Positions 1 to 11,104 of a stretch of 64,000 nt of DNA are shown piece after piece. Made by a program: the position numbers and the translations under genes. The stretch is from Salinisphaera sp002433465 (lineage in GTDB: Bacteria > Pseudomonadota > Gammaproteobacteria > Nevskiales > Salinisphaeraceae), in assembly GCF_040361435.1 (NCBI RefSeq), contig NZ_APNL01000021.1:3566-67565 (forward strand), read 5' to 3'. The notes under the pieces were generated by a model, which saw only the letters and a list, made by a program, of their open reading frames with translations, did not search any database and had not been told where the DNA came from. Within the stretch, counting starts at the first letter, position 1. Each line of letters starts with the position of its first letter.

Positions 1-1164
1 GAGCCGGGCAGTCGGCGCGTGGTCAAGGACCGGGTCGGCCGTGTGGTCGAGGATCTGGCCGAATTCCAGCCGCCTCAGGCAGGTCATGACCTGCGTCTGA
101 CCATCGATTCGCGCATGCAGTACATGGCCTACCGTCACATCAAGGCGGCCGTGGTCAAGAACGATGCGAAGGGCGGTATGGTGGTCATGCTCGATCCCAC
201 CACCGGCGAGCTGCGCGCGGTGGCGTCCTATCCGAGCTTCAACCCCAACGATCGCGACTCCATCGATCCGTCCGGCGTGCGAGCGCGCGCGGCCACCGAC
301 GTCATGGAGCCCGGTTCAACGGTCAAACCACTGCTGCTGGCCAAGGCGCTGGATAGTGGTTTGTTCGACACCGACGACGTGATTCATACCAAGGGCTGGT
401 TCATGGTCGGCCGGCTCACGGTCAAGGACTTTCGCAACTACGGCGACGTCGATTTCGCCAAGATCCTGCAGAAATCCAGCAACGTGGGCGCTGCGCATGT
501 GGGCCTGAAGATGGGCGCTGAAGGCGTCTGGCGTGCCTATAACGACTTCGGCTTCGGCGATATCACCGGCAGCGGCTTTCCCGGCGAGCGGTTCGGCGTG
601 CTCAAGGATTTCTACGAGTGGAATAACGTCGAAACGGCCACGGCCTCCTATGGCTATGGCCTGGCCGTGACCGCCTTTCAGCTCATCCGCGCCTATGGCG
701 CCATCGCCGACGACGGCATGTTGCGCAGCCTGCGCCTGATCGAAGGCGAGGGCGCCGACATGCATGCCCCGCCCAAGCGCGTGCTCAAGGCCAAAACCGC
801 GCGCACGATGCGCCACCTTCTGGAGGGTGTGATCACCCCGGCCGGCACGGCCACGAAGGCGGCAATTCCGGGCTACCGCGTGGCCGGCAAGACGGGTACG
901 GCCCGCAAGGCCGGTACCGGCGGCTATAACGCCGACCGTCATCAGGCCCTGTTCGTGGGCATGGCGCCGGCCGAAAAGCCGGCGCTGGTGACGCTGGTCA
1001 TGCTCGACGAGCCGAAGAAGGATGCCTATTACGGCGGCGCCGTTGCCGCGCCCGTGTTTGCGGCCGTCATGCGCGATGCGCTGCGCCTGCTTCGGGTGCC
1101 GCCGGACGACCCGGGCGTATTGACCGCCTCGGCGGAAACACGATCCAACGGAGCCGGCACATGA
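1..1164 (+). CDS. ftsI: Peptidoglycan D,D-transpeptidase FtsI (PBP3), 3' part
   Basis: This is the C-terminal part of the septal class B penicillin-binding protein, which cross-links new peptidoglycan at the division site. The frame is open from base 1, so the start, the membrane anchor and most of the N-terminal dimerisation domain lie outside the window; 387 residues are visible. All three transpeptidase motifs are present: EPGSTVKP with the catalytic serine at fragment residue 106 (base 316), SSN at about 159, and KTGTA at 297. It overlaps murE by 4 bases (ATGA), as usual in dcw clusters. Identity as FtsI rather than another class B PBP rests on the motifs and the position directly before murE. 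Confidence 0.95.
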   Translation, partial: EPGSRRVVKDRVGRVVEDLAEFQPPQAGHDLRLTIDSRMQYMAYRHIKAAVVKNDAKGGMVVMLDPTTGELRAVASYPSFNPNDRDSIDPSGVRARAATDVMEPGSTVKPLLLAKALDSGLFDTDDVIHTKGWFMVGRLTVKDFRNYGDVDFAKILQKSSNVGAAHVGLKMGAEGVWRAYNDFGFGDITGSGFPGERFGVLKDFYEWNNVETATASYGYGLAVTAFQLIRAYGAIADDGMLRSLRLIEGEGADMHAPPKRVLKAKTARTMRHLLEGVITPAGTATKAAIPGYRVAGKTGTARKAGTGGYNADRHQALFVGMAPAEKPALVTLVMLDEPKKDAYYGGAVAAPVFAAVMRDALRLLRVPPDDPGVLTASAETRSNGAGT

Positions 1165-2651
1165 ACGGGCTGGCACCGGTAAGCAATAAAGCACGGCCCC
1201 TGGCCAGCCTCCTCGACGGGCTGGCCTGCGACGTTCCGGGCGTGGATATCGCCGGGGTGGCGATCGACAGCCGCCGGGTGAAGCCCGGCTCGCTATTTCT
1301 GGCCTATCGCGGAACGCAAAGCCATGGGCTCGATCATGTCGAAGCCGCCGTTGCCGCAGGCGCGGTCGCGGTGGCCTGGGACGACGCGCATCCGCCCGCG
1401 TTGGATGTGCCGAGCGTACGCGTCGAGGCGCTTGCCAGCCGCGCGAGTCGGATCGCCGGGCGTTTCTATGACGAGCCCTCGCAGAAGCTGTTCGTGGCCG
1501 GGGTGACCGGCACCGACGGCAAGACATCCTGTGCATGGCTGCTGTCGCAGGCGCTCGAGCTTCTCGGCGCGCGCTGCGGCTATATCGGCACGCTGGGCTT
1601 CGGTTTTGCCGACGATCTGGCCGAGGCCACGCATACCACGCCCGATCCGGTGGCCGTTCAGGACTGGCTGGCCCGACTGGCCGCCGCCGATGCCAGCGCC
1701 GTGGCCTTCGAGGTGTCCTCGCATGCGCTCGATCAGCATCGCGTTGACGGCGTGGCGTTCGACGTGGCGGTGCTCACCCAGCTCGGCCGCGACCATCTGG
1801 ATTATCACGCGAGCCTCGAAGCCTACGCCGCGGCCAAGCAGCGGCTGTTCGCTTTCGACGGGCTGAGCAGCGCGGTGCTCAACGGCGACGACGCCTACGG
1901 CCGCGAGTGGCTGGCTGCGCTGGCCGCCGACGTCACGCCGATTGCTTACGGCTGCGGCGATATGGCCGCCCTGGCCGACAACTACGTGCGTATCGAGTCT
2001 GTTGCCACCCGCGTGGACGGCCTGTCGCTGACCCTGGATACAAGCTGGGGACGCGCCGTTATCGACAGCGTGCTGGTGGGGCGTTTCAACGCCATGAATC
2101 TGGCCGCGGTGCTGGCCGTGCTGCTGGCGCGCGGCGTCGATTTCGACGCGGCGACGGCGGTGCTCGCCCAGCTGACCACCGTGCCCGGGCGCATGCAGCG
2201 GGTGGATACCCGCGACGACCAGCCCATGGTGGTGGTCGACTATGCCCATACCCCGGGGGCGCTCGCCCATGCGATTGCCGCGGTGCGCGAGCATGCGGCC
2301 GCACGCGTGCTGTGTGTATTCGGCTGCGGCGGCGACCGCGATGCCGGCAAGCGCCCGCTCATGGGCGCGGCCGCCGAGGCCGCCGATGCGGTATGGCTCA
2401 CCGACGACAATCCGCGCAGCGAATCGCCGGCGGCGATCGTGGCCGCGATCAGCGCCGGCATGCAGGGCAATACCCCCGTGACGATCGAACACGACCGCGC
2501 CGCCGCGATTGCGGATGCCATCCATGCCGCCCGGCCGGGCGATGTGGTCTTGATTGCCGGCAAGGGTCACGAAACCACCCAGCAGATCGGCGCCACGCGA
2601 CGGATCTTCGACGACCGTCTGGCCGCCCACGACGCGCTGGAGGCGCTATGA
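1161..2651 (+). CDS. murE: UDP-MurNAc-tripeptide synthetase MurE
   Basis: This cytoplasmic ligase adds the third amino acid to UDP-MurNAc-L-Ala-D-Glu using ATP. The 496-residue protein has the Mur ligase layout: an N-terminal UDP-binding domain, a central ATPase domain with the P-loop GVTGTDGKTS at residues 114-123, and a C-terminal domain. The motif DNPR at 416-419 is the one that recognises meso-diaminopimelate in Gram-negative MurE, so m-DAP peptidoglycan is expected. Its start overlaps the ftsI stop and its stop overlaps the murF start, which suggests translational coupling. Confidence 0.97.
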   Translation: MNGLAPVSNKARPLASLLDGLACDVPGVDIAGVAIDSRRVKPGSLFLAYRGTQSHGLDHVEAAVAAGAVAVAWDDAHPPALDVPSVRVEALASRASRIAGRFYDEPSQKLFVAGVTGTDGKTSCAWLLSQALELLGARCGYIGTLGFGFADDLAEATHTTPDPVAVQDWLARLAAADASAVAFEVSSHALDQHRVDGVAFDVAVLTQLGRDHLDYHASLEAYAAAKQRLFAFDGLSSAVLNGDDAYGREWLAALAADVTPIAYGCGDMAALADNYVRIESVATRVDGLSLTLDTSWGRAVIDSVLVGRFNAMNLAAVLAVLLARGVDFDAATAVLAQLTTVPGRMQRVDTRDDQPMVVVDYAHTPGALAHAIAAVREHAAARVLCVFGCGGDRDAGKRPLMGAAAEAADAVWLTDDNPRSESPAAIVAAISAGMQGNTPVTIEHDRAAAIADAIHAARPGDVVLIAGKGHETTQQIGATRRIFDDRLAAHDALEAL

Positions 2652-4030
2652 ACGGTCGCCTGTCGGAACTGGCACACACGTTGAACGCAAGCCTGCACGG
2701 CCGCGACGCCGACTATGCGGGCGCAAGCATCGATACGCGTCGGCTCGAGCGCAACGCGCTGTTCTTTGCCTTGCCGGGCGCGCGCGTCGACGGGCACGAC
2801 TTCGTCGGCCGGGCGGCGAGCCTGGGCGCGGCCGCCGCAGTGGTGGCACGCGTCGTGGATTCGCCGCTGCCGCAGCTGGTGGTTGCCGACGTGGAACAGG
2901 CGTTGCAGCAGGCCGGTGCGGCTTCGCGGCGGGCGTTCGACGGCACCGTGATCGGTGTGACCGGCAGCAACGGCAAGACCACGGTCAAGCAGATGCTGGC
3001 CGCCATTCTGGCCGAAGCCGGCTCGGTACTCGCCACCGAAGGCAACCTGAATAACCACCTGGGCGTGCCGATCACGCTCATGCGGCTCAACGACAGCGTC
3101 AAGCGTGCGGTTGTCGAAATGGGCGCCTCGCATGCCGGCGAGATCGCCATGCTCGCCGAGCTGGCCCGTCCGCAGGTGGGCGTGGTCACCAATGCGGGTA
3201 TGGCCCATATCGAAGGCTTCGGCAGTCGCGAAGGCGTGGCCCGGGCCAAGGGCGAAATGTTCGCCGGCCTCGACGCCGACGGCGTTGCCGTAATCAACGG
3301 CGACGACGATTTCGCGCCGCTCTGGCAAGAGCTGGCCGGGGCGCGTCGGCGGCTGGTCTTTGCCCGTCACGCACGGGCCGAAGCCGACGTGTTCGCCAGC
3401 GATATCGAACTGGGCGCCGATCACAGCCGTTTCACGCTGCATACGCCGACGGGCGCGGCCGATGTCGTACTGCCGCTGGCGGGCGCGCATAACATCAGCA
3501 ACGCGCTGGCCGCAGCGGCCGCAGCCTGCGCCATTGAACTGGACGCCGACCTTATCGCTCGCGCACTGGGGGCAATGAAGGGTGTCGGCGGCCGCCTGGC
3601 GATCGTCGCCGGCCGTCATGGTGCCCGCCTGATCGACGACAGCTACAACGCCAATCCCAATTCTCTCGCCGCCGCGCTGGGCTGGCTGGCCCAGCAGCGC
3701 GGTGCGCGCTGGGCCGCGCTCGGCGATATGGCCGAGCTTGGCGAGCAGGCCGAACAGGCCCACCGCGATGCCGGCCGGGCCGCCCGCGAATCGGGCATAG
3801 AGCGGCTTTGGGTCACGGGTGAGCTCAGCCGGCTCACGGCCGAGGCCTTCGGTCCCGGCGCACAGTGGTTCTCCAATCACGGCGAGCTGATCGCGGCACT
3901 CGAAACCGCGTTGTCGGTACGCCAGAGCGAAACCACGCTGCTGATCAAGGGCTCGCGCAGCGCGCGCATGGATCGCGTGGCCGACGCGCTTGCCCTGCAG
4001 GCGCCTGCCAAGGCGGGGGTGTCATGCTGA
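2648..4030 (+). CDS. murF: UDP-MurNAc-pentapeptide synthetase MurF
   Basis: This ligase joins D-Ala-D-Ala (made by the nearby Ddl) to the UDP-MurNAc-tripeptide, the last cytoplasmic precursor step. The ATG at 2648 is chosen because it overlaps the murE stop (ATGA) and gives a 460-residue protein starting [10 protein letters not shown], a normal family length; the frame is open further upstream only by chance. The P-loop [10 protein letters not shown] lies at residues 103-112. Its 3' end overlaps mraY by 7 bases. Confidence 0.96.
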   Translation: MNGRLSELAHTLNASLHGRDADYAGASIDTRRLERNALFFALPGARVDGHDFVGRAASLGAAAAVVARVVDSPLPQLVVADVEQALQQAGAASRRAFDGTVIGVTGSNGKTTVKQMLAAILAEAGSVLATEGNLNNHLGVPITLMRLNDSVKRAVVEMGASHAGEIAMLAELARPQVGVVTNAGMAHIEGFGSREGVARAKGEMFAGLDADGVAVINGDDDFAPLWQELAGARRRLVFARHARAEADVFASDIELGADHSRFTLHTPTGAADVVLPLAGAHNISNALAAAAAACAIELDADLIARALGAMKGVGGRLAIVAGRHGARLIDDSYNANPNSLAAALGWLAQQRGARWAALGDMAELGEQAEQAHRDAGRAARESGIERLWVTGELSRLTAEAFGPGAQWFSNHGELIAALETALSVRQSETTLLIKGSRSARMDRVADALALQAPAKAGVSC

Positions 4031-5106
4031 CTTTTCTTGCCGACTGGCTTGAGCCGTTGCACAGCGGCTTTCGGGTATTCCAGTTCATCACCCTGCGCGC
4101 GATTCTCGGCGTGCTCACGGCGATGGTGTTTTCGTTCGTGTTCGGCCCGATGATGATCCGCAAGCTGACCTTTCATCAGATCGGCCAGCATGTGCGCGAT
4201 GACGGTCCGCAGAGTCATCTGGTGAAAGCCGGTACGCCCACCATGGGCGGCACCCTCATCATCGCCGCGGTCTTGGTGGCCACCTTGCTGTGGGGCGATC
4301 TGAGCAACCGCTGGGTGTGGCTGGTGATGCTGGTCACGGCCGCATTCGGGGTGATCGGTTTTCTCGACGACTATCGCAAGCTCAAGTTCGGCAACAGCAA
4401 GGGGCTCTCGGCCAAGGCCAAATACAGCGCCCAGACTCTCGTGGGCCTGGCCGCCGGGCTGTGGCTGTATCTGGGTGCGACGAGCGTAGCCGAAACCAGC
4501 GTGCTCATACCCATGCTCAAGGACGTGTCGGTGCCGCTGGGCGCCGGTTATATCCTGTGGAGCTATCTGGTGATCGTGGGCTCGAGCAACGCGGTGAACC
4601 TCACCGACGGCCTCGACGGGCTGGCGATCATGCCCTGCGTGCTGGTGGCCTCGGCGCTGGCGATCTTCGCCTATGTCGCCGGCAACGTGCAGTTTGCCGA
4701 TTATCTCGGCTTTGCCTATATCGAAGGCGTGGGCGAGCTGTCGATCTTCTGTACCGCGATCGGCGGTGCCGGGTTGGGCTTTCTATGGTTCAACGCCTAC
4801 CCGGCCCAGGTGTTCATGGGCGACGTGGGCGCGCTCGCGCTGGGCGCGGCTCTTGGCGTGGTCGCCGTGGCCGTACGCCAGGAGCTGGTGCTGGTGGTCA
4901 TGGGCGGCATCTTCGTGGCCGAGACGGTGTCGGTCATCCTGCAGGTGGCCACCTTCAAGCTCACCGGCAAGCGCATGTTCCGCATGGCGCCGCTGCATCA
5001 TCATTTCGAACTCAAGGGCTGGCCCGAGCCCAAGATCATCGTGCGCTTCTGGATCGTCACGCTGGTGCTGGTCCTGATTGGTTTGTCCACGTTGAAGATC
5101 CGATGA
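4024..5106 (+). CDS. mraY: Phospho-MurNAc-pentapeptide transferase MraY
   Basis: This integral membrane enzyme transfers phospho-MurNAc-pentapeptide from UDP to undecaprenyl phosphate to make lipid I. The ATG at 4024 gives 360 residues, equal to the E. coli enzyme, and overlaps the murF stop. The protein is a string of hydrophobic segments with the family signatures FLDDYRK near residue 115, [11 protein letters not shown] near 190 and the HHHFE motif near the C terminus ([13 protein letters not shown]). It sits in the expected place between murF and murD. Confidence 0.97.
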   Translation: MLTFLADWLEPLHSGFRVFQFITLRAILGVLTAMVFSFVFGPMMIRKLTFHQIGQHVRDDGPQSHLVKAGTPTMGGTLIIAAVLVATLLWGDLSNRWVWLVMLVTAAFGVIGFLDDYRKLKFGNSKGLSAKAKYSAQTLVGLAAGLWLYLGATSVAETSVLIPMLKDVSVPLGAGYILWSYLVIVGSSNAVNLTDGLDGLAIMPCVLVASALAIFAYVAGNVQFADYLGFAYIEGVGELSIFCTAIGGAGLGFLWFNAYPAQVFMGDVGALALGAALGVVAVAVRQELVLVVMGGIFVAETVSVILQVATFKLTGKRMFRMAPLHHHFELKGWPEPKIIVRFWIVTLVLVLIGLSTLKIR

Positions 5107-6443
5107 GCGGCCTGCGCGAACAACTCGCCGATGCCGCCGTGCTGGTGGTCGGCTGTGGCGTGTCCGGCGTATCGGCCGCACGCTTTGCCAGCGCCTGCGG
5201 CGCGCGCGTACGCGTGGTCGACAGCCGCGACGAGCCGCCGGGCGCGCCGGCGCTGTTCGAACATTGCCCCAAGGCGAGCCTGATCGTGGGCGAACTCGAT
5301 CCCATGCTGCTCGAAGGCATGACCCATATCGTGGTGTCGCCCGGGGTTGACCTGCGCGAGCCGCTGATCGAGGCCGCGCGCGAGCGCGGTCTCGATGTCG
5401 TGGGCGATATCGAATGGTTCGCCCAGGTCGTCGATGCGCCGGTGGTCGCGATTACCGGGTCCAACGGCAAGTCCACGGTCACCGCCTGGGTGGGCGAGAT
5501 CGCGCAGGCCGCAGGCCTGAACTACGCCATGGGCGGCAATTTCGGCACGCCGGCGCTGGATCTGCTCGCCGACGAGATCGAACTCTATGTACTGGAGCTG
5601 TCGAGTTTTCAGCTCGAGCTTACGCACCGGCTGGCCGCGCGGGCGGCGACCGTGCTCAACATCAGCGCCGATCATATCGACCGGCATGGCACGGTCGAGC
5701 ACTACGCTGCGCTCAAGGCGCGTATTTTCGCCGCGGCCGAAGTGGCCGTGACCAATACGGACGATGCCCGCGTAGCGGCCATGCCCACCGGTTCCGCCCG
5801 TGCCTTGCGCTTCGGCGCGGCGCCGCAGGCCGACTATCGCCTGCTCGATACGGGCGATGCACGCTATCTCGCCCGCGGCGATCAGCCGTGGCTGGCCTGT
5901 GAAGAACTACGCCTGGCCGGACGCCACAACCAGCTCAACGCGCTGGCGGTGTGGGCATTGGCCGAGGCCGCGGGCATCGACCAGGCGGTGATTCGCCGCG
6001 GCCTGACGCGTTTTGCCGGCTTGCCGCATCGCTGCGAAACCGTTGCCGAAATTAAGGGCGTGCGCTGGATCAATGATTCCAAGGGCACCAATCCCGGCGC
6101 CATGATGGCCTCGCTGGCCGGCATGGATACGCCGGTGCTGTTGCTGGCGGGCGGCCAGGCCAAGGGCGCGGACTTCGCCGAGCTCGGACCGCTGGCCGGC
6201 GACAAGGCGCGGGTCGTGATCGTGTTCGGCCAGGATCGCGACACGATTGCGGCGGCGGTCGACGCCTATGTCCCCGTCGAGCGGGTCGATACGTTGCAAC
6301 AGGCCGTGCGCGCCGCCGCGAACCGCGCCGAGCGCGGCGATACGGTGCTGTTCTCGCCGGGCTGTGCGAGCTTCGATCAGTTCGACAATTACGTGCATCG
6401 CGGCGAGAGCTTCGTGGCCGCCGTAGAGGAGCTGGCGGCATGA
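5103..6443 (+). CDS. murD: UDP-MurNAc-L-Ala-D-Glu ligase MurD
   Basis: This cytoplasmic ligase adds D-glutamate to UDP-MurNAc-L-Ala. The ATG at 5103 overlaps the mraY stop and gives 446 residues. An N-terminal Rossmann-like segment ([10 protein letters not shown], residues 13-22) is followed by the ATP-binding motif ITGSNGKST at 117-125 and a C-terminal domain containing NDSKGTNP. It overlaps ftsW by 4 bases. Confidence 0.96.
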   Translation: MSGLREQLADAAVLVVGCGVSGVSAARFASACGARVRVVDSRDEPPGAPALFEHCPKASLIVGELDPMLLEGMTHIVVSPGVDLREPLIEAARERGLDVVGDIEWFAQVVDAPVVAITGSNGKSTVTAWVGEIAQAAGLNYAMGGNFGTPALDLLADEIELYVLELSSFQLELTHRLAARAATVLNISADHIDRHGTVEHYAALKARIFAAAEVAVTNTDDARVAAMPTGSARALRFGAAPQADYRLLDTGDARYLARGDQPWLACEELRLAGRHNQLNALAVWALAEAAGIDQAVIRRGLTRFAGLPHRCETVAEIKGVRWINDSKGTNPGAMMASLAGMDTPVLLLAGGQAKGADFAELGPLAGDKARVVIVFGQDRDTIAAAVDAYVPVERVDTLQQAVRAAANRAERGDTVLFSPGCASFDQFDNYVHRGESFVAAVEELAA

Positions 6444-7591
6444 TCCGCGCTTTGCAGAGCATTCAACTGCCGCGGGTACAGCCCGATACGGCGCTTATGG
6501 TCGCGCTGGCGCTGATTGGCGGCATCGGTCTGGTCATGGTGGGCTCGGCTTCGGTCGCGGTCGCCGATCGGCTGACCGACGACCCGATGTATTTCTTTTA
6601 TCGTCAGGCCGTATTCGCAGTGGTGGGGCTGGTGGCCGGCTTTGTCGTGCTGCATGTGCCGATGCGTGTGTGGCAGGCGAATACCTTCACGCTGCTGGGT
6701 ATCGGGCTGTTGCTGCTGGTGATCGTGCTTATCCCGGGTATCGGTCATGCCGTCAACGGCGCTCGCCGCTGGATCGATCTGGGGCCGTTCTCCATGCAGG
6801 CTTCTGAGCCGGCGCGGTTCTGCCTGATCCTGTATGTCGCCGGCTATGCCGCACGCCGCCAGAGCGAGCTTGCCACCAGCTGGGGCGGGCTGTTCCGGCC
6901 GATGTTCTTCATGGCACTGGCCAGCTTCCTGCTGCTGATCGAACCCGACTTCGGTGCAGCCGCGGTCATGGTCGCCGTGGCCGCAATGATTCTGTTTCTG
7001 GCCGGCGCACGGCTGACCTACCTGCTCGTGCTCGGCACGCTGGCCGGCACCGCGGTGGTGGGTCTGGTGCTGTCGTCGCCGTATCGTCTGGCGCGTCTGC
7101 TGAGCTTTTCCGATCCCTGGGCGCATCCCTATGCCAGCGGTTTTCAGCTCACCCAGTCGTTGATCGCCATCGGCCGCGGCGAGATCGCCGGCGTCGGCCT
7201 GGGCAATTCGGTGCAGAAACTGCTGTATCTGCCGGAAACCCATACCGACTTTCTGTTTGCCGTCTATGCCGAGGAATTCGGCCTGATCGGCACGCTGGTG
7301 CTGATCGGCCTGTTCGCCACCGTGGTCTGGCGCGGCTTCGTTATCGCCCGCCGTGCGGTGCTCGCCGAGCAACTGTTCGCCGGCTTCGTGGCCTATGGCA
7401 TGTCGAGCTGGCTGGTTTTGCAGGCCTTTCTCAATATCGCCGTGAACATGGGGCTGCTGCCGACCAAAGGCCTGACCCTGCCGTTGATGAGCTACGGCGG
7501 TTCCAGCCTGGTGATGATGTGCGTGCTCTGTGCGCTGTTGCTGCGTGTGGACATCGAAACGCGCACGCCCGAGAAAGGGGGCGCGCGATGA
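6440..7591 (+). CDS. ftsW: Septal peptidoglycan polymerase FtsW (SEDS family)
   Basis: This polytopic membrane protein polymerises lipid II at the septum as the partner of FtsI. The 383-residue product has about ten hydrophobic segments and the SEDS signatures, including the conserved loop with YLPETHTDFLFAVYAEEFG and the C-terminal segment LPTKGLTLPLMSYGGSS. It overlaps murD and murG by 4 bases at each end. Its position beside murG separates it from the RodA paralogue, which is normally next to pbpA. Confidence 0.96.
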   Translation: MIRALQSIQLPRVQPDTALMVALALIGGIGLVMVGSASVAVADRLTDDPMYFFYRQAVFAVVGLVAGFVVLHVPMRVWQANTFTLLGIGLLLLVIVLIPGIGHAVNGARRWIDLGPFSMQASEPARFCLILYVAGYAARRQSELATSWGGLFRPMFFMALASFLLLIEPDFGAAAVMVAVAAMILFLAGARLTYLLVLGTLAGTAVVGLVLSSPYRLARLLSFSDPWAHPYASGFQLTQSLIAIGRGEIAGVGLGNSVQKLLYLPETHTDFLFAVYAEEFGLIGTLVLIGLFATVVWRGFVIARRAVLAEQLFAGFVAYGMSSWLVLQAFLNIAVNMGLLPTKGLTLPLMSYGGSSLVMMCVLCALLLRVDIETRTPEKGGAR

Positions 7592-8691
7592 CTACGCCCG
7601 CAAGCAAGAGCACCCAGGCGCCGCACGTGCTGATCATGGCCGGTGGCACCGGCGGCCACGTCTTTCCCGCGTTGGCGGTGGCCAAGGCGCTGCGGGCGCA
7701 CGGCGTGCAGGTGAGCTGGCTGGGCACGGCGGCCGGTATCGAGGCACGTCTGGTGCCGGCCAACGATCTGACCCTGCATACCATCGACGTGGCCGGCCTG
7801 CGCGGCAAGGGCACGCTTTCGTGGCTGGCCGCGCCGCTGCGTCTGGCCCGTGCCTGCCTGCAGGCTCTTGCCGTGGTTCGCCGCGTCGCGCCGCAGCTGG
7901 TCGTCGGCATGGGCGGATTCGCGGCCGGGCCTGGAGGGCTGGCCGCGCGTCTGACCGGACGGCCGCTGCTTATCCATGAGCAGAACGCGGCCGCCGGTCT
8001 GACCAATCGCCTGCTGGCGCGTATGGCCACCACCGTGCTGCAGGCATTTCCGAATACGTTTGCCGGCGACACGGCCCGCAGCGTGGGCAATCCCGTGCGC
8101 GCCGAAATTCTGGATCTGCCGGGCCCGGCCGCGCGGTTTGCCGACCGCGATGGCCCGATTAAGCTGCTTGTGCTCGGTGGCAGCGGTGGCGCGCTGGCCA
8201 TCAACGAGCGCGTGCCGGCGGCACTGGCCCGTATCGATACGAACAAGCGGCCGCAGGTTCGGCATCAGGCCGGGCGCACGCTCGAACAGGCCGAGGCGGC
8301 CTACGCGCAGGCCGGCGTCGAGGCCGATGTGAGTGCCTTCATCGACGACATGGCGGCCGCCTATGCCTGGGCCGATGTGGTGATCTGTCGCAGCGGCGCG
8401 CTTACCGTGGCAGAACTGGCCGCGGCCGGCGTGGCGGCACTGCTGGTGCCGTATCCGTTTGCGGTCGACGACCACCAGCGCGCCAACGGTCAGTATCTGG
8501 TGGACGCGGGGGCGGCGACCCTTATCGACCAGTCCGAACTGAGCGTCGAGCGCCTTGCCGAAGAGATCGAGCGCCTGTGCGCCGATCGCAACGCGCTGCG
8601 CGAACGCGCCGAGGCTGCCCGGCGCGTCGCCTGGCCGCATGCCACCGACGATATCGTCACCGCCTGCTTCGACACCATGGAGGCCGCATGA
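7588..8691 (+). CDS. murG: UDP-GlcNAc transferase MurG
   Basis: This membrane-associated GT-B glycosyltransferase adds GlcNAc to lipid I to form lipid II. The ATG at 7588 overlaps the ftsW stop and gives 367 residues starting [10 protein letters not shown]. The glycine-rich motif [10 protein letters not shown] lies at residues 19-28. A second glycine-rich loop, [11 protein letters not shown], opens the C-terminal domain, and [15 protein letters not shown] matches the UDP-GlcNAc binding region. Confidence 0.97.
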   Translation: MTTPASKSTQAPHVLIMAGGTGGHVFPALAVAKALRAHGVQVSWLGTAAGIEARLVPANDLTLHTIDVAGLRGKGTLSWLAAPLRLARACLQALAVVRRVAPQLVVGMGGFAAGPGGLAARLTGRPLLIHEQNAAAGLTNRLLARMATTVLQAFPNTFAGDTARSVGNPVRAEILDLPGPAARFADRDGPIKLLVLGGSGGALAINERVPAALARIDTNKRPQVRHQAGRTLEQAEAAYAQAGVEADVSAFIDDMAAAYAWADVVICRSGALTVAELAAAGVAALLVPYPFAVDDHQRANGQYLVDAGAATLIDQSELSVERLAEEIERLCADRNALRERAEAARRVAWPHATDDIVTACFDTMEAA

Positions 8692-10142
8692 TTGCCCCCC
8701 AGGGACGTAGCCCCAACGGCGATTTCCAGCCGCTGGCCGAGCGGCCGATGCGGCGCGTGCGTACCGTGCATATGGTGGGCATCGGCGGCGTCGGCATGGC
8801 CGGTATCGCCAGCGTGCTGCTCAACCTCGGCTATGCCGTGACCGGCAGCGATATCAAGGATGGGGTGACCACGCAGGCGCTGGCGGCCCAGGGCGCGAAG
8901 ATCTTCATCGGCCATGCCGCCGAGAACGTTGAAGGCGCCGACGTGGTGGTCGTTTCAACCGCGGTGTCCGAGGACAATCCGGAGGTCGCCACCGCGCACG
9001 AACGGCTCGTGCCAGTGGTGCGTCGTGCCGAAATGCTCGCCGAACTGATGCGTTTTCGCTATGGCATCGCCGTGGCCGGCACCCATGGCAAGACCACGAC
9101 CACGAGTCTGGTTGCCGCACTGCTGGCCGGCGGCGGGCTGGACCCGACCTTCATCGTCGGCGGCAAGGTGCTGGGCGCCAACAGCAACGCACGCCTGGGC
9201 GAGGGTCCGTATCTGGTTGCCGAGGCCGACGAGTCCGACGCGAGCTTTCTGTTTCTGACCCCGATGATGGCGATCGTTACCAATATCGATGCCGACCATC
9301 TGGAAACCTATGGCGGCGAGTTCTCGCGCCTGACCGAAACCTTCGTGGAATTCCTGCATCACCTGCCGTTCTATGGCCTGGCCGTGCTCTGTGCCGACGA
9401 CCCGGTGGTGCGTTCGATTCTGGCCGATGTGGGCCGCCCGATCGTGACCTACGGCATCGACCACGATGCCGACATCATGGCCGAGGATCTGGCCTTCGAC
9501 GGCACCGGCACGCGCTTCACGCTGCGCCGTAACGGCGAGCCGGGCCATGCCGTGCATCTCAACCTGCCGGGCAAGCACAACGTGCTTAACGCCCTGGCCG
9601 CCGCCGCGGTGGCGCACGAACTGGGTGTGGACATGGCCGCGATCGGCCAGGCGCTGTCCCAGTTCGCCGGTATCGGCCGTCGCTGCGAAGTCCATGGCGA
9701 GATCGTGCTCGCCGGCCAGCGCGTGCTGCTGGTCGACGACTACGGCCATCATCCGCGCGAGCTGGTGAGCATCATCAGCGCCGCGCGCAACGCCTGGCCC
9801 GATCGGCGGCTGGTGGTGGTATTCCAGCCGCACCGTTTTTCGCGCACCCGCGATCTGTTCGACGACTTCTGCCAGGTGCTGGCAGAACTGAACGTACTCG
9901 TGCTCTGCGAAGTCTATGCCGCGGGCGAACATCCGATCGCCGGCGCCGACGGCCGCGCGCTGGCACGCGGCGTGCGTGCGCGCGGCAAGGTCGACCCGGT
10001 ATTCGTCGACGACGTGCAGCGCCTGAGCGACGTGCTCAGCGGGGTGGTGCGCGACGGCGACGTACTGCTCACTCTCGGCGCCGGCGATATCGGCGCGGTG
10101 GCCCAGCAGATGGCTCGCACATTTAAGGAAGCAACGACATGA
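8688..10142 (+). CDS. murC: UDP-MurNAc-L-alanine ligase MurC
   Basis: This is the first Mur ligase, adding L-alanine to UDP-MurNAc. The ATG at 8688 overlaps the murG stop and gives 484 residues. About 20 extra residues precede the usual N-terminal Rossmann motif GIGGVGM at 31-37; the P-loop GTHGKTTT starts at residue 131. The short N-terminal extension is accepted because the start is coupled to murG, but a start at Met21 would also give a normal MurC. Confidence 0.96.
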   Translation: MIAPQGRSPNGDFQPLAERPMRRVRTVHMVGIGGVGMAGIASVLLNLGYAVTGSDIKDGVTTQALAAQGAKIFIGHAAENVEGADVVVVSTAVSEDNPEVATAHERLVPVVRRAEMLAELMRFRYGIAVAGTHGKTTTTSLVAALLAGGGLDPTFIVGGKVLGANSNARLGEGPYLVAEADESDASFLFLTPMMAIVTNIDADHLETYGGEFSRLTETFVEFLHHLPFYGLAVLCADDPVVRSILADVGRPIVTYGIDHDADIMAEDLAFDGTGTRFTLRRNGEPGHAVHLNLPGKHNVLNALAAAAVAHELGVDMAAIGQALSQFAGIGRRCEVHGEIVLAGQRVLLVDDYGHHPRELVSIISAARNAWPDRRLVVVFQPHRFSRTRDLFDDFCQVLAELNVLVLCEVYAAGEHPIAGADGRALARGVRARGKVDPVFVDDVQRLSDVLSGVVRDGDVLLTLGAGDIGAVAQQMARTFKEATT

Positions 10143-11104
10143 ACAGCCCGCGTATTACCGATGCAAGCGCGTTTGGCCGTGTTGCCGTTCTCATGGGCGG
10201 CTGGTCGGCCGAGCGCGCCGTATCTTTGGATTCTGGCGCAGCGGTGGGTGCCGCCCTGGAACGCCGCGGCGTGGATGTCACGATCATCGACGTCGACCAG
10301 CGGCGCGTGCTCGGTCTGGCTGAGGAAGGCTTCGACCGCGTGTGGCTGGCATTGCATGGCCGCGGCGGCGAAGACGGCCTGGTCCAGGGCGCGCTCGAGC
10401 TGCAAGGGCTGCCTTATACGGGCAGCGGCGTGCTGGCCAGTGCCTTGTCTATGGACAAGGTGCGCACGAAAGCGCTGTGGGCCGCGCAGGGTATCCCGAC
10501 GCCGGCCCATCGGCTGCTGGATTCCCGCACCGATTCGCAGGCCGTGGTCGACGCGCTCGGGCTGCCGCTGATCGTCAAGCCGGTGCATGAAGGCTCAACC
10601 ATCGGCATCAGCAAGGTCGAGCGCATCGAGGATCTGGATGCCGCGCGCGCCGCGGCCGCGAAATACGATCGCGAGGTGATGGCCGAGCAGTTCGTGGCCG
10701 GGCCCGAATACACGGCATCGATTCTGGATGGGCGCGCCTTGCCGCTGATTCATATCGAGCCGTCCAGCGGTTTCTACGACTACGAAGCGAAGTACGTCGC
10801 CAACGACACCCTTTATCACTGCCCCTGCGATCTCGAACAGGGCCGCGAGGCCGAGCTGCAGCGCCTGGCGCTGCGTGCTTTCGAGATCACCGGGGCGCGC
10901 GGCTGGGGGCGCGTCGACTTCATGCTCGATGCGGCCGGCCAGCCGTGGTTTCTGGAACTCAACGCCATTCCCGGCATGACTTCGCATTCGCTTGTGCCGA
11001 TGGCGGCGCGCGCCGCAGGAATGGATTTCGACGAACTGGTGTGGCGCATTCTTGCCGCCACGCTGAACACGGCTAATCAGGAGAAAGACAATGAACTGGC
11101 GTGA
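10139..11104 (+). CDS. ddlB: D-alanine-D-alanine ligase DdlB
   Basis: This ATP-grasp enzyme condenses two D-alanines for use by MurF. The 321-residue protein begins with the typical [19 protein letters not shown] stretch (HSAER-type loop reads WSAER), carries HGRGGEDG and [13 protein letters not shown]/substrate motifs, and ends with the metal-binding [14 protein letters not shown] segment. It overlaps murC by 4 bases and ftsQ by 14 bases, placing it in the standard position between murC and ftsQ. Confidence 0.96.
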   Translation: MNSPRITDASAFGRVAVLMGGWSAERAVSLDSGAAVGAALERRGVDVTIIDVDQRRVLGLAEEGFDRVWLALHGRGGEDGLVQGALELQGLPYTGSGVLASALSMDKVRTKALWAAQGIPTPAHRLLDSRTDSQAVVDALGLPLIVKPVHEGSTIGISKVERIEDLDAARAAAAKYDREVMAEQFVAGPEYTASILDGRALPLIHIEPSSGFYDYEAKYVANDTLYHCPCDLEQGREAELQRLALRAFEITGARGWGRVDFMLDAAGQPWFLELNAIPGMTSHSLVPMAARAAGMDFDELVWRILAATLNTANQEKDNELA